From an uncultured Limnohabitans sp. (lineage in GTDB: Bacteria; Pseudomonadota; Gammaproteobacteria; Burkholderiales; Burkholderiaceae_C), in assembly GCA_937928195.1 (NCBI GenBank), contig CALEYZ010000059.1, forward strand, positions 1-19,754: DNA of 19,754 bases. The letters are read 5' to 3'. This document shows, in pieces, positions 7,126 through 15,630 of this stretch (the stretch's first letter is position 1; the number at the start of each line of letters is the position of its first letter). The notes beneath the pieces were generated by a model. That model had not been told where the DNA came from. It saw only the letters and a list, made by a program, of their open reading frames with translations, and did no database searches. Position numbers and translations under genes: made by a program.

Positions 7126-7665
7126 ATGAAAAAAATAAACGACTTGTTCTTCCGATTGGCCGAGTTCACTTTGGTCATCATGCTGTCAGCCATGGTCATC
7201 ATGGTTTTTGGCAACGTTGTGTTACGTTATGGCTTCAATGATGGCATCATCAGCTCTGAAGAACTGTCACGTTTCTTGTTCATTTGGATCACATTTTTGG
7301 GCGCCATTGTGACCATGCGAGACAACGCACACCTTGGCCTTGATTCCGTGGTGCGCAAACTCAGTCTGAATGGCAAAAAAATAGCCTTTGCTATTTCAAA
7401 TATTTTGATGTTGGTCTGCTGCGCCTTGATGTTTTATGGCACCTACAAACAGCACGGCATCAATGCCACCACCCGCTCTGCCGTTACAGAGTTGCCCATG
7501 AGCTGGGTGTACGGTGTGGGTTACATCACCAGCGTTGCCATGAGTTTCATGATCATTGGCAAGCTCGTAAGTTTGATCAAAGGCGACTTCAATGAAGCCG
7601 ACTTGATTCAAGTGATTGACTCGGAAGAAGAAGCTACACCCCATCTGCAAGAGGCTGCCAAATGA
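7126..7665 (+). CDS. TRAP transporter small permease subunit (DctQ family)
   Basis: A 179-residue inner-membrane protein with four predicted membrane helices. It forms the TRAP permease with DctM. The DctQ signature is seen as SSEELSRFLFIWITFLGA in the second helix region, followed by MRDNAHLGLDSV. The ATG at 7126 is chosen; a TTG at 7114 would add only four residues. The Shine-Dalgarno is weak (GTGTGG region), and the start lies just 19 nt past the hairpin, which may both reduce translation. The C-terminus is acidic and cytoplasmic. The gene overlaps dctM by the 4-nt ATGA, which implies translational coupling. Confidence 0.93.
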   Translation: MKKINDLFFRLAEFTLVIMLSAMVIMVFGNVVLRYGFNDGIISSEELSRFLFIWITFLGAIVTMRDNAHLGLDSVVRKLSLNGKKIAFAISNILMLVCCALMFYGTYKQHGINATTRSAVTELPMSWVYGVGYITSVAMSFMIIGKLVSLIKGDFNEADLIQVIDSEEEATPHLQEAAK

Positions 7666-8942
7666 CCGTCTTTATTTTCATTGCCTCTCTGTTGGCTGCC
7701 ATGGCATTGGGCATGCCCTTGGCCTTTTCACTGATTGTGTCTGGCATCGCATTGATGCTTCACTTAGACAACTTTGACACGCAAATCGTGTCTCAAAATT
7801 TGATCAATGGTGCTGATAATTTCCCATTGATGGCTGTGCCTTTCTTCATGCTGGCCGGCGAACTGATGAACGCAGGGGGCATGAGTCGACGCATCGTTAA
7901 TTCCGCCTTGGTCTGGGTGGGGCATTTCAAAGGCGGCTTGGGCTATGTGGCGGTGTTTGCCGCCATCATCATGGCCAGCCTGTCGGGTTCTGCCGTTGCA
8001 GACACTGCCGCTTTGGCGGCCGTGCTCATGCCCATGATGCGCGATGCAGGCTACCGCATGGACCGTTCTGCAGGCTTGATTGCAGCAGGTGGCATCATCG
8101 CGCCCGTCATCCCACCCTCCATTGGTTTCATTTTGTTTGGTGTGATTGGCGGCGTCTCCATTTCGAAGTTGTTCATGGCAGGCATTTTTCCTGGCATCTT
8201 GATGGGCTTGGCCTTGTTGGTCACCTGGTGGATCGTGGCGCGCAAAGATGATGTCAAAGTCACTGAGCGCGTTCCCATGAAAGAAAAAGTACGGGTCACC
8301 GTCGATGCCTTCTGGTGCTACCTCTTAGCCATTACCATCATTGGCGGCATGAAGGTTGGCATCTTTACCCCCACAGAAGCCGCCGTGGTGGCCGTGGTTT
8401 ACGCTTTGCTGGTCGGCTTGTTTGTTTACCGCGAGATCAAGTTCAAAGATTTGTACGCCATCATTTTGGCCGCAGCCAAAACTTCCTCCGTGGTGATGTT
8501 TTTGGTTGCTGCTGCGCTGGTTTCAGCCTGGTTGATTACTGTGGCCAACATTCCCGCAGAAGTGGTGGAACTGTTGCGCCCGTTCATTGACAGCCCGACC
8601 CTGATGATGATCATGCTCATGCTGATGGTGCTCATCGTTGGAACTGCACTGGACTTTGCGCCGACTGTGCTCATTCTCACCCCCGTGCTCATGCCGCTGG
8701 TGCGCGAGGCTGGCATTAACCCCGTCTACTTTGGTGTGCTCTTTATCATCAACAATGCCATTGGTTTACTGACGCCCCCAGTGGGCACTGTGCTCAATGT
8801 GGTGTGTGGCGTTGGCCGCATTCCTATGCATGAAGTGATCCGTGGTGTGATGCCATTTTTGATCTCACAAGTGGTGGTCATGGCTTTGCTGGTTGCCTTC
8901 CCCATTTTGGTCATGGGCCCTCTTAAATGGCTTTCGAGTTAA
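7662..8942 (+). CDS. TRAP transporter large permease subunit (DctM family)
   Basis: A 426-residue polytopic membrane protein, the usual length for DctM, which carries the sodium-coupled transport path. Family motifs are all present: GMPLAFSL in TM1, PFFMLAGELMNAGGMSRRI, SGSAVADTAALAAVLMPMM, APVIPPSIGFILFG and, near the end, NNAIGLLTPPVGTVLNVVCGVG. Roughly 11-12 hydrophobic helices can be traced. The ATG overlaps the DctQ stop (ATGA), with AGAGG 7 nt upstream inside dctQ. The short-chain dehydrogenase gene follows after only 3 nt, so transport and catabolic genes are in one transcript. Confidence 0.95.
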   Translation: MTVFIFIASLLAAMALGMPLAFSLIVSGIALMLHLDNFDTQIVSQNLINGADNFPLMAVPFFMLAGELMNAGGMSRRIVNSALVWVGHFKGGLGYVAVFAAIIMASLSGSAVADTAALAAVLMPMMRDAGYRMDRSAGLIAAGGIIAPVIPPSIGFILFGVIGGVSISKLFMAGIFPGILMGLALLVTWWIVARKDDVKVTERVPMKEKVRVTVDAFWCYLLAITIIGGMKVGIFTPTEAAVVAVVYALLVGLFVYREIKFKDLYAIILAAAKTSSVVMFLVAAALVSAWLITVANIPAEVVELLRPFIDSPTLMMIMLMLMVLIVGTALDFAPTVLILTPVLMPLVREAGINPVYFGVLFIINNAIGLLTPPVGTVLNVVCGVGRIPMHEVIRGVMPFLISQVVVMALLVAFPILVMGPLKWLSS

Positions 8943-8945
8943 ACA

Positions 8946-9716
8946 ATGACAGTTCTCAATACATTTCAGTTAAGTAACAAAGTTGCCCTGATCACCGGCT
9001 CCTCAGCGGGCATTGGCTTTGCTTTGGCTCGCGCTTTAGGCGAAGCGGGTGCGCATGTGGTCATCAACGGTCGGAATGAACAAAAGGTCGCCTCAGCAAC
9101 CCAAACCTTGAAAAGTGAAGGCCTGAATGTCAGCGAATCTGTGTTTGATGTCACAGATGCCAAATCCGTTGCAGAAGCGGTGAACCACATTGAAGCCCAA
9201 GTGGGCGCCATCGACATTCTGGTCAACAACGCGGGCATGCAAATTCGCAACCCGCTGCACCAATACGAAGACCAAGATTGGCACACCCTGATGCGGACCA
9301 ACCTTGACAGCGTTTATTACGTGGGCAAAACGGTGGCCCAAAAAATGATTCCAAGGGGACAAGGCAAGATCATCAACATCTGCTCCGTTCAAAGTGAATT
9401 AGGCCGTCCGGGCATTGCCCCTTACACAGCCAGCAAAGGCGCTGTCAAAATGCTCACCAAAGGCATGGCCATCGATTGGGGCCAGTTTGGCATCAACGTG
9501 AATGGCTTGGGCCCGGGCTATTTCAAAACTGAGCTCAACCAAAAACTGGTAGACGACCCACAGTTCTCATCCTGGTTGGTGGGCCGAACGCCCAGCCGCC
9601 GCTGGGGTGACGTTGAAGACTTGGGCGGCGCTGCCGTCTTTTTGGCCAGCGACGCGTCCCGATTCGTCAATGGCCACATCCTCTATGTGGATGGCGGCGT
9701 CACCGCTACACTCTAA
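8946..9716 (+). CDS. idnO: 5-keto-D-gluconate 5-reductase / gluconate 5-dehydrogenase (SDR family)
   Basis: A classical short-chain dehydrogenase of 256 residues. It would interconvert 5-keto-D-gluconate and D-gluconate with NAD(P)H. The cofactor motif is TGSSAGIG (17-24), NNAG is at 93-96, and the catalytic residues are N118, S146, Y159 and K163 (SVQSELGRPGIAPYTASK). The C-terminal WLVGRTPSRRWGDVEDLGG and ASRFVNGHILYVDGG segments are characteristic of the IdnO/Gno group. The start is 3 nt after the dctM stop. Together with the downstream IdnD and the upstream GntK it completes the route from L-idonate to 6-phosphogluconate. Confidence 0.88.
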   Translation: MTVLNTFQLSNKVALITGSSAGIGFALARALGEAGAHVVINGRNEQKVASATQTLKSEGLNVSESVFDVTDAKSVAEAVNHIEAQVGAIDILVNNAGMQIRNPLHQYEDQDWHTLMRTNLDSVYYVGKTVAQKMIPRGQGKIINICSVQSELGRPGIAPYTASKGAVKMLTKGMAIDWGQFGINVNGLGPGYFKTELNQKLVDDPQFSSWLVGRTPSRRWGDVEDLGGAAVFLASDASRFVNGHILYVDGGVTATL

Positions 9717-9740
9717 GCATTACCCCAATAAGGTCTTTTC

Positions 9741-10781
9741 ATGCGCGCCATCATCTGCCACTCTGCCAAAGATTTAAGAATCCAAACCACCGAATTGCCC
9801 GCTTTGGGCATTGACCAAGTTCGCGTCAAAGTCGCATTCGGTGGCATTTGCGGCTCCGATTTGCACTACTACCAGCACGGAGGTTTTGGCACGGTTCGCA
9901 TCAAGCAGCCTATGGCTTTGGGCCATGAGATTTCGGGTGTGGTCGATGGCCTGGGTGCCAACGTCAAGCACCTCAGCGTGGGACAACGCATTGCCATCTC
10001 GCCTTCGCGTCCTTGCGGCACTTGCCGTTTCTGCCAATTGGGCCAGCAAAATCATTGCTTGAACATGCGCTTCTTTGGCAGCGCCATGCCCTTCCCTCAC
10101 ATCCAAGGCGCCTTCGCAGAGCAACTCATCATTGAAGCTTACCAGGCACACCCTATCGGACAACACCTGAGCTTGTCTGAAGCGGCATTGGCAGAACCCT
10201 TGTCTGTGGGCTTGCACGCCATTCAACGTGCTGGTGGTGTGTTGGGCAAACAAGTATTTGTCACGGGCTGTGGCCCTATTGGCTCTTTGCTCATTGGTGC
10301 TTTGCGACGCGCTGGTGCTGCGCGCATTGTGGCAGCCGATATTGCCGACCTGCCCTTAAAGTGCGCGAAAGAAATGGGCGCAGACGAAACCATTAACCTC
10401 AAAACACAAGCCGAGTTGCTCGACAAATACAAAGCTGACAAAGGCCAGTTTGAAGCTGTATTCGAGGCCTCTGGCAGCGAGCCTGCGTTGCGCGCTGGTC
10501 TAGACGTCATCATGCCTCGCGGCATCTTGGTCACAGTGGGCATGGGGGGTGACATGAGCATCCCCATGACACAACTGGTGGCCAAAGAAGTTGACATGCG
10601 CGGCACCTTCCGGTTCCACGCAGAATTTGCCAATGCAGTTCAGTTCCTCAACTCAGGTTTGATCAACGGCAAGCCGGTCATCACAGGCATCTTGCCAATG
10701 GACAAAGCAGTGGATGCTTTTGAATTGGCTTGTGACAAATCACAATCCTTGAAAGTTCAAATCGACTTTGAAGCTGCTTGA
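9741..10781 (+). CDS. idnD: L-idonate 5-dehydrogenase (zinc MDR family)
   Basis: A medium-chain zinc dehydrogenase of 346 residues, predicted to oxidise L-idonate to 5-keto-D-gluconate. Catalytic zinc ligands are C37 (GGICGSD), H62/E63 (LGHEI) and E152 (LAEPLSV). Structural zinc Cys are C92, C95, C98 and C106. The nucleotide motif is GCGPIG (176-181), followed by D200 (AADIAD), which favours NAD. Segments such as GGICGSDLHYYQ, VGMGG and the RGTFRFHAEFANAV stretch closely resemble E. coli IdnD. AAGG lies 7 nt upstream. The last base of its stop is the A of the next gene's ATG (TGATG), indicating coupled translation. Confidence 0.92.
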   Translation: MRAIICHSAKDLRIQTTELPALGIDQVRVKVAFGGICGSDLHYYQHGGFGTVRIKQPMALGHEISGVVDGLGANVKHLSVGQRIAISPSRPCGTCRFCQLGQQNHCLNMRFFGSAMPFPHIQGAFAEQLIIEAYQAHPIGQHLSLSEAALAEPLSVGLHAIQRAGGVLGKQVFVTGCGPIGSLLIGALRRAGAARIVAADIADLPLKCAKEMGADETINLKTQAELLDKYKADKGQFEAVFEASGSEPALRAGLDVIMPRGILVTVGMGGDMSIPMTQLVAKEVDMRGTFRFHAEFANAVQFLNSGLINGKPVITGILPMDKAVDAFELACDKSQSLKVQIDFEAA

Positions 10782-11488
10782 TGAAAAGCCAAATTGACCA
10801 TTTGGTGGTTGCAGCCCACAGCTTGCAACAAGGCGTTGAATGGTGTGAGTCTGTTTTGGGCGTCACACCCGCCGCGGGTGGAGAGCATGAAAAATACGGC
10901 ACACACAACCGCTTATTCAAAATTGCAACGCCTAACTTTCCCGTGGCTTATTTAGAAATCATTGCCATCAACCCAGATGCCGTGATTGAAAAAAAACCGC
11001 CGCCCACGCGGTGGTTTGATTTGGACAGCAAGGCCCTGCAAATGGAATTGGCCAAATCCCCCCGACTGATTCACTTTGTGGTCAATACAGACAACATCCA
11101 AGATGCGCGCCACGCATGGAAAGCGCAAGGCATTGATCGCGGCCCCATCATCCATGCCAGTCGCAAAACAGCCAAGGGTCTGTTGCAATGGCAGATTACC
11201 GTCCGCCAAGATGGCGAACGTCTGTTCAACGGCACCCTGCCCACGCTCATTCAATGGGGCAAACCAGAGGCGGCAGACCCCATGAAGTTGCACCCGCGCA
11301 ATCATCTGCCGCGCTCCGGTATTTCTCTCAAAAGCGTGGCCGTCTCGCATGCTAGCGCGGGCAAGCTGCAAGCCGCATACGATGCCATTGGCCTGGAGAA
11401 CGTCAGCGTATCTGAAGGTCCGGCCAACTTGCTTGTCACACTGCAAACCCCAAAGGGATTGGTTACGCTCGAAAGTACGGGGATCTAA
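10781..11488 (+). CDS. VOC-superfamily, glyoxalase-like domain protein
   Basis: A 235-residue cytoplasmic protein that begins MKSQIDHLVVAAHSLQQGVEW, typical of the glyoxalase-like (VOC) fold. A candidate metal or substrate pocket is marked by H7, the GTHNRLFK motif, YLEIIAI and RWFDLD; the second half holds LIHFVVNT and LPTLIQWG. These match the 'glyoxalase-like domain' group, whose reactions are mostly unknown. The ATG at 10781 overlaps the idnD stop by one base, with GAAG 7 nt before it in the idnD coding end. The monooxygenase follows after 3 nt. It may isomerise or cleave an intermediate shared with that enzyme, but no substrate can be assigned. Confidence 0.8.
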   Translation: MKSQIDHLVVAAHSLQQGVEWCESVLGVTPAAGGEHEKYGTHNRLFKIATPNFPVAYLEIIAINPDAVIEKKPPPTRWFDLDSKALQMELAKSPRLIHFVVNTDNIQDARHAWKAQGIDRGPIIHASRKTAKGLLQWQITVRQDGERLFNGTLPTLIQWGKPEAADPMKLHPRNHLPRSGISLKSVAVSHASAGKLQAAYDAIGLENVSVSEGPANLLVTLQTPKGLVTLESTGI

Positions 11489-11491
11489 GCC

Positions 11492-12967
11492 ATGCATCAC
11501 TCGCAACAGCAGCAAACTGACAGCGAGTCTTCCATCTTGGATGTCCTAATTGTGGGCGCAGGTCTCTCTGGCATTGGCGCCGCCAGACATTTGCAGTTGC
11601 ACTGCCCCCAAACGCGTTGGCAAATTTTAGAAGCGCGCGACGCCATTGGCGGTACCTGGGACTTGTTCAAGTACCCAGGCATTCGCTCTGACTCCGACAT
11701 GTACACCTTGGGCTACGCTTTCAAGCCTTGGGTTGATCACAAGTCCATTGCCGATGGCCAAACCATTCGCCAATACATCCAAGACACCGCAGATGAAAAC
11801 GGCATCACGGCGCACATTCAACACGGTCATGCTGTCACACACGCCCAATGGTCCACAGCTGAGTCGTGTTGGACCGTTACAGCCAAACGCACCTCGCAAG
11901 CAGACACTGTCACTTTGAAAACCCGTTTTTTGTATTTCTGCTGTGGTTACTACAGCTACAAAAAAGGCCATCAGCCCGACTTTCCTGGGCAAGCGTCGTT
12001 TCAAGGGCAATGGGTTCATCCACAGTTCTGGCCTGACCATTTGAAATACGACGGACAGAAAGTAGTGGTCATTGGCAGCGGCGCAACAGCCGTCACCTTG
12101 GTGCCTGAGATGGCCAAGACGGCCGCGCATGTCACGATGCTGCAAAGGTCTCCCACGTATGTGATTGCACGGCCAGGGGAAGACCAAATGTCTTTGTGGT
12201 TGCAAAAACATTTGCCTGCAACTTGGGCCTACAAAATCACGCGCGCTAAAAATGTGCTCATGGGGATGCTGACCTATCAACTGGCCCGACGTCGTCCTGA
12301 ATTCGTCAAGCGTTACTTGGTTAAATTGGCGGCCCAACAATTGCGGTCAGAGGAAACAGCGCAACATTTTTCGCCACGGTACAAACCATGGGACGAACGC
12401 CTGTGCGTGGTTCCCGACGGCGACCTGTTCAAGCAAATTCGACGCGGCAACGCCAGTGTGGTAACAGACACCATTCAAAGCATTCTGCCCCATGGCATTC
12501 AACTGAGCAGCGGTCAAACCCTTGACGCCGACATCATTGTTTCGGCCACAGGTTTGTCATTGAACATGTTGGGCGACATCCACATTGAAGTCGATGGCCA
12601 AGCGTTCAAAGCCGCTGAGCAGATGGCCTACCGCGGCATGTGGCTGTCTGGCTTGCCCAATGCCATCATGACCTTTGGGTACACCAATGCATCTTGGACC
12701 TTGAAAGCCGACCTCACCGCCACGTACACGTGCCGACTTATAAATTACATGACCCGGCATGGCTTCAAGAAAGCGGTTCCGGTCAAAGACCCGAGCATTC
12801 AAGAGGCTGACTACTTGTCGTTCACCTCAGGGTACGTACAACGCGCCCGCAATGTTTTGCCCAAACAAGGGACACATGCGCCTTGGCAAGTGAATCAAAA
12901 TTATTTAAAAGACATTCTTCTGATTAAATACGGACGTCTGAACGATGGCGTCATGCAATTCAGTTAG
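11492..12967 (+). CDS. Type I Baeyer-Villiger / flavin-containing monooxygenase (EthA-like)
   Basis: A 491-residue FAD- and NADPH-dependent monooxygenase. The FAD Rossmann motif is GAGLSGIG (22-29) and GGTWDLFKYPGIRSDSDMYT spans 53-72. The Baeyer-Villiger fingerprint FxGxxxHxxxWP matches exactly at residues 170-181, and the second Rossmann motif is GSGATA (195-200). ATGLSLN follows in the last third. The WDLF(R/K)YPGIRSDSDMYTLGY block is the hallmark of the EthA-like class, which oxidises ketones to esters or lactones and can S-oxidise thioamides. GGGGA lies 8 nt upstream of the ATG. It sits between the VOC gene (3-nt gap) and an alpha/beta hydrolase that could open the ester product. The natural ketone is unknown. 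Confidence 0.92.
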   Translation: MHHSQQQQTDSESSILDVLIVGAGLSGIGAARHLQLHCPQTRWQILEARDAIGGTWDLFKYPGIRSDSDMYTLGYAFKPWVDHKSIADGQTIRQYIQDTADENGITAHIQHGHAVTHAQWSTAESCWTVTAKRTSQADTVTLKTRFLYFCCGYYSYKKGHQPDFPGQASFQGQWVHPQFWPDHLKYDGQKVVVIGSGATAVTLVPEMAKTAAHVTMLQRSPTYVIARPGEDQMSLWLQKHLPATWAYKITRAKNVLMGMLTYQLARRRPEFVKRYLVKLAAQQLRSEETAQHFSPRYKPWDERLCVVPDGDLFKQIRRGNASVVTDTIQSILPHGIQLSSGQTLDADIIVSATGLSLNMLGDIHIEVDGQAFKAAEQMAYRGMWLSGLPNAIMTFGYTNASWTLKADLTATYTCRLINYMTRHGFKKAVPVKDPSIQEADYLSFTSGYVQRARNVLPKQGTHAPWQVNQNYLKDILLIKYGRLNDGVMQFS

Positions 12968-12994
12968 TTGTCATCTGCATTGAAGGTACCCAAC

Positions 12995-13945
12995 ATGCTT
13001 GTCCTGTGGATTTTGTTTTTACTGCTCATGAGCTTTGCCAGTTTGGTACTGTTCGCCCGCTTTTCTCACAAAAAAGCCGAGCAATATTTGCCGCCTTCTG
13101 GTCAATTTGCCAACTTGGGAAACACCCGCTTGCATTACGTCGACCAGGGGCAAGGCGATGCCGTGGTGCTAATCCATGGGCTTGCTGGCAATTTACACAA
13201 TTTCACCTATGGCGTGTCGCAACCCTTGTCACAGAGCTTTCGCGTCATCAGCGTTGACCGCCCTGGCTGTGGCTACTCCACACGCGATTCAAAGGCTGAC
13301 GCCAGCCTAGAGGCCCAAGCAGACAGTCTCATTGAGTTGCTCAACCATCTTGAAATTGAAACGGCTGTGTTTGTGGGTCACTCCTTGGGAGGGGCTATTT
13401 CACTGGCACTCGCACAACGCCACCCAACACGTGTCAAAGCCTTGGCGCTGATTGCGCCGCTAACGCACCTGCCAGAAAAACCTTCCCCCGTCTTTGCAGC
13501 ATTGGAAATTTCTTCGCCCTTCCTACGCACACTGATGGGATGGACGTTCGCAGTTCCAGGCACCTTGTACCGAATGTCGCAGAGTCTGAAAGTTGTCTTT
13601 GGCCCCGAGAAAGCACCTGCGGATTTCGCCATTCGAGGTGGCGGCATCATGGCCTTGAAACCGCAAACGTTCATCACCGCATCCAGCGACATTCAGCAAG
13701 TCAGCTGGTGTTTGCCCAACATTGAAGCAGCCTATGGCAACATGACAACGCCCGTTCGCGTGTTGTACGGCCGGGAAGACCGTATTCTGAGCTGCAAACT
13801 GAATGGTGAAGATTTACCGCAGCGCATTCCCGGCGCTCAAGTCACACTTGTCAGCGGAGGTCACATGCTGCCCGTCACACAACCTGAAATCACCTGTCAG
13901 TTCATCGCTGGTGTTGCAGGAAATGCCACAGGCTTAGCGTCTTGA
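12995..13945 (+). CDS. Membrane-anchored alpha/beta hydrolase
   Basis: A 316-residue alpha/beta hydrolase with an N-terminal hydrophobic segment (residues 1-21), so it is probably anchored in the inner membrane. Catalytic elements are the oxyanion motif HGLAGN (61-66), the nucleophile elbow GHSLGG with S130, D262 in YGREDRIL, and H290 in SGGHMLPV. The ATG at 12995 has GAAGG 8 nt upstream and is preferred to the in-frame TTG at 12968, which directly follows the monooxygenase stop. Its place after a Baeyer-Villiger enzyme suggests it hydrolyses the ester or lactone formed there (inference). Its last 49 nt overlap the convergent trhO-type gene. Confidence 0.88.
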   Translation: MLVLWILFLLLMSFASLVLFARFSHKKAEQYLPPSGQFANLGNTRLHYVDQGQGDAVVLIHGLAGNLHNFTYGVSQPLSQSFRVISVDRPGCGYSTRDSKADASLEAQADSLIELLNHLEIETAVFVGHSLGGAISLALAQRHPTRVKALALIAPLTHLPEKPSPVFAALEISSPFLRTLMGWTFAVPGTLYRMSQSLKVVFGPEKAPADFAIRGGGIMALKPQTFITASSDIQQVSWCLPNIEAAYGNMTTPVRVLYGREDRILSCKLNGEDLPQRIPGAQVTLVSGGHMLPVTQPEITCQFIAGVAGNATGLAS

Positions 13946-15528
13946 TTCCAAACTTTGTATTTGTGCATCACTTCAAGGTAATCCGGTGACTGCTCAAAAT
14001 TTTCAAGCCATCCCTTGAGCGCAGACCACGTCTGCGCATCAAACCAAGTGCGATCGGTTCTGGCAAATTGGCGAACAAACGGTGCGATGGCTGCATCGAC
14101 CCAAGTCCAGTTCGCACCCATCAGACAAACACTTTCCGTTAAACGCGCATTCAGTTTTTGCAAGAACGCAGAACCGGCTTCTCGGTGCGCCAAACCATCT
14201 TGAAGTTCATAGCGATTGGGATATTTGTAGCGGTCTAAATTTTGTTTAAATTCGCCATCGCACAAACTCACCCACTCTAGCGCCTGTGCATGCACTGTTT
14301 GTCCGAGAGTTGACCAATGGCGAGGGTCATTTTGCGCTAGCGCCCACTGCATGATGTCCAAACTCTGCTCTAACACTTGGTCCTTCAAGACCAACACAGG
14401 AACTGTGCCTTTCGGAGAAACTAGCAACATGCTTTCAGGTTTCTGTGACAAAGCAATTTCACGCATTTCACAACGGATGCCACTTGCTAGAAGCGCCAAG
14501 CGTGCTCTCATGGCATAGGGGCATCGACGGAAAGAATACAAAATGGGTGAGTCTTTGGGTAACAAAGCAGCCACCTTCTCTTGACGTTGCGGTGTACCAA
14601 TGTGATTGATCTGGCGGGCTTTCGCAATTTCCCATTGTTTTTGCCGTTCACGCGCACTGTTTTTTTGCACTTCCGTCGTGTGTGCGTAGCACCTTGGACA
14701 GCTGACCCCCAGTTCAAACTCAGGCGATGTTTTAGCGCCTGCGGGCAAAGGTTCACGGCAGCATCGGCAAAGCTCGTGAGGTCCGGGCTTGAGGCCATGC
14801 CCCACGGAGACACGCTCATCAAAAACGAAGCACTCACCTTCCCATAAACTTTGCTCAGGTGGCACCCGTTCCAAGTACTTCAAAATGCCTCCTTGCAAAT
14901 GGTAGACCTCTTCAAAGCCGTTCTCCAACATCAAAGCTGTCGATTTCTCGCATCGAATACCACCTGTACAAAACATCGCCACCCTGGGCTTTTTGCCATC
15001 TCTTGCTTCAAGTGCTTTGGCCTGTTCAACCCAATCGGGCAGCTGAGAAAAACTTTGAATGTTGGGGTCCAGGGCACCTTTGAAGGTACCGATTTCAACC
15101 TCGTAATCGTTGCGTGTGTCGACCACCACCACATCGGGTGAAGAGATCAATGCATTCCAATCTTCTGGCGTCACATATTGACCAACGCGGTGCGTAGGAC
15201 TGATACCGGGTACGCCCAAAGTGACAATTTCTTTTTTGAGCCGAACTTTCATGCGATGAAATGGCGGCTTGCTTGCGAATGACTCTTTGTGCTCCAAATC
15301 GGCAAGCAGTGGGTCTGAGCGTAAATAAGCCAGAACCCCATGCACGTCTTCAGGTGCGCCTGCAATGGTGCTGTTGATGCCTTCCCGCGCTAACAAGATC
15401 AGGCCTTTGACGTTGTGAGCTTCGCAAAATGCCAACAAGGGTGCGCGTCGCTCTGCAAAATCAGGCAGGTCAACAAATTTGTAAAAAGCCGCTGTGAGGT
15501 AAATGGAATCGGGTGTGTGAGCTCTCAT
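13897..15528 (-). CDS. trhO: TrhO tRNA U34 hydroxylase fused to a glutathione S-transferase domain
   Basis: A 543-residue two-part protein. Residues ~8-320 are TrhO/YceA (UPF0176): an N-terminal domain with KGLILLAREGINSTIAG, then a rhodanese domain with active-site loop CTGGIRCEK (catalytic Cys 187) and a Cys cluster (C254, C256, C257, C277, C280). TrhO performs oxygen-dependent hydroxylation of uridine 34 in tRNA. Residues ~328-543 form a GST-like unit: thioredoxin-fold start SPILYSFRRCPYAMRARLAL (Cys 336), cis-Pro motif GTVPVL, then an all-helical domain. E. coli TrhO has only ~350 residues and lacks this part. The ATG at 15528 is used; a GTG at 15543 is an alternative, and neither has a well-spaced ribosome site. 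The gene diverges from the GGT-like gene. Confidence 0.88.
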   Translation of the reverse strand: MRAHTPDSIYLTAAFYKFVDLPDFAERRAPLLAFCEAHNVKGLILLAREGINSTIAGAPEDVHGVLAYLRSDPLLADLEHKESFASKPPFHRMKVRLKKEIVTLGVPGISPTHRVGQYVTPEDWNALISSPDVVVVDTRNDYEVEIGTFKGALDPNIQSFSQLPDWVEQAKALEARDGKKPRVAMFCTGGIRCEKSTALMLENGFEEVYHLQGGILKYLERVPPEQSLWEGECFVFDERVSVGHGLKPGPHELCRCCREPLPAGAKTSPEFELGVSCPRCYAHTTEVQKNSARERQKQWEIAKARQINHIGTPQRQEKVAALLPKDSPILYSFRRCPYAMRARLALLASGIRCEMREIALSQKPESMLLVSPKGTVPVLVLKDQVLEQSLDIMQWALAQNDPRHWSTLGQTVHAQALEWVSLCDGEFKQNLDRYKYPNRYELQDGLAHREAGSAFLQKLNARLTESVCLMGANWTWVDAAIAPFVRQFARTDRTWFDAQTWSALKGWLENFEQSPDYLEVMHKYKVWNQDAKPVAFPATPAMN

Positions 15529-15630
15529 CCCTCTATTTTGCACTTTGTGGAACAGGACTCTGGCCTCAGAACGTCAGATCACTCAAAATCCAATTGCTCA
15601 TTTCAGCATTCATTCGGTCGACTTCACAAT

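Noticed and set aside
10952..11515. 187-codon minus-strand open frame opposite the VOC gene
   Set aside because: Antisense shadow of a gene with clear family motifs and translational coupling to idnD; no ribosome site or known domain.
11627..12340. 237-codon open frame on the minus strand inside the monooxygenase gene
   Set aside because: Fully antisense to a gene with exact Baeyer-Villiger motifs; the translation shows no recognisable domain and is rich in His/Arg/Cys, typical of a shadow frame.
15415..15630. 72-codon N-terminal extension of the GGT-like gene
   Set aside because: It overlaps the divergent trhO start, is Cys/Ser-rich and not signal-like; the ATG at 15631 gives the normal family length and an N-terminal export signal.
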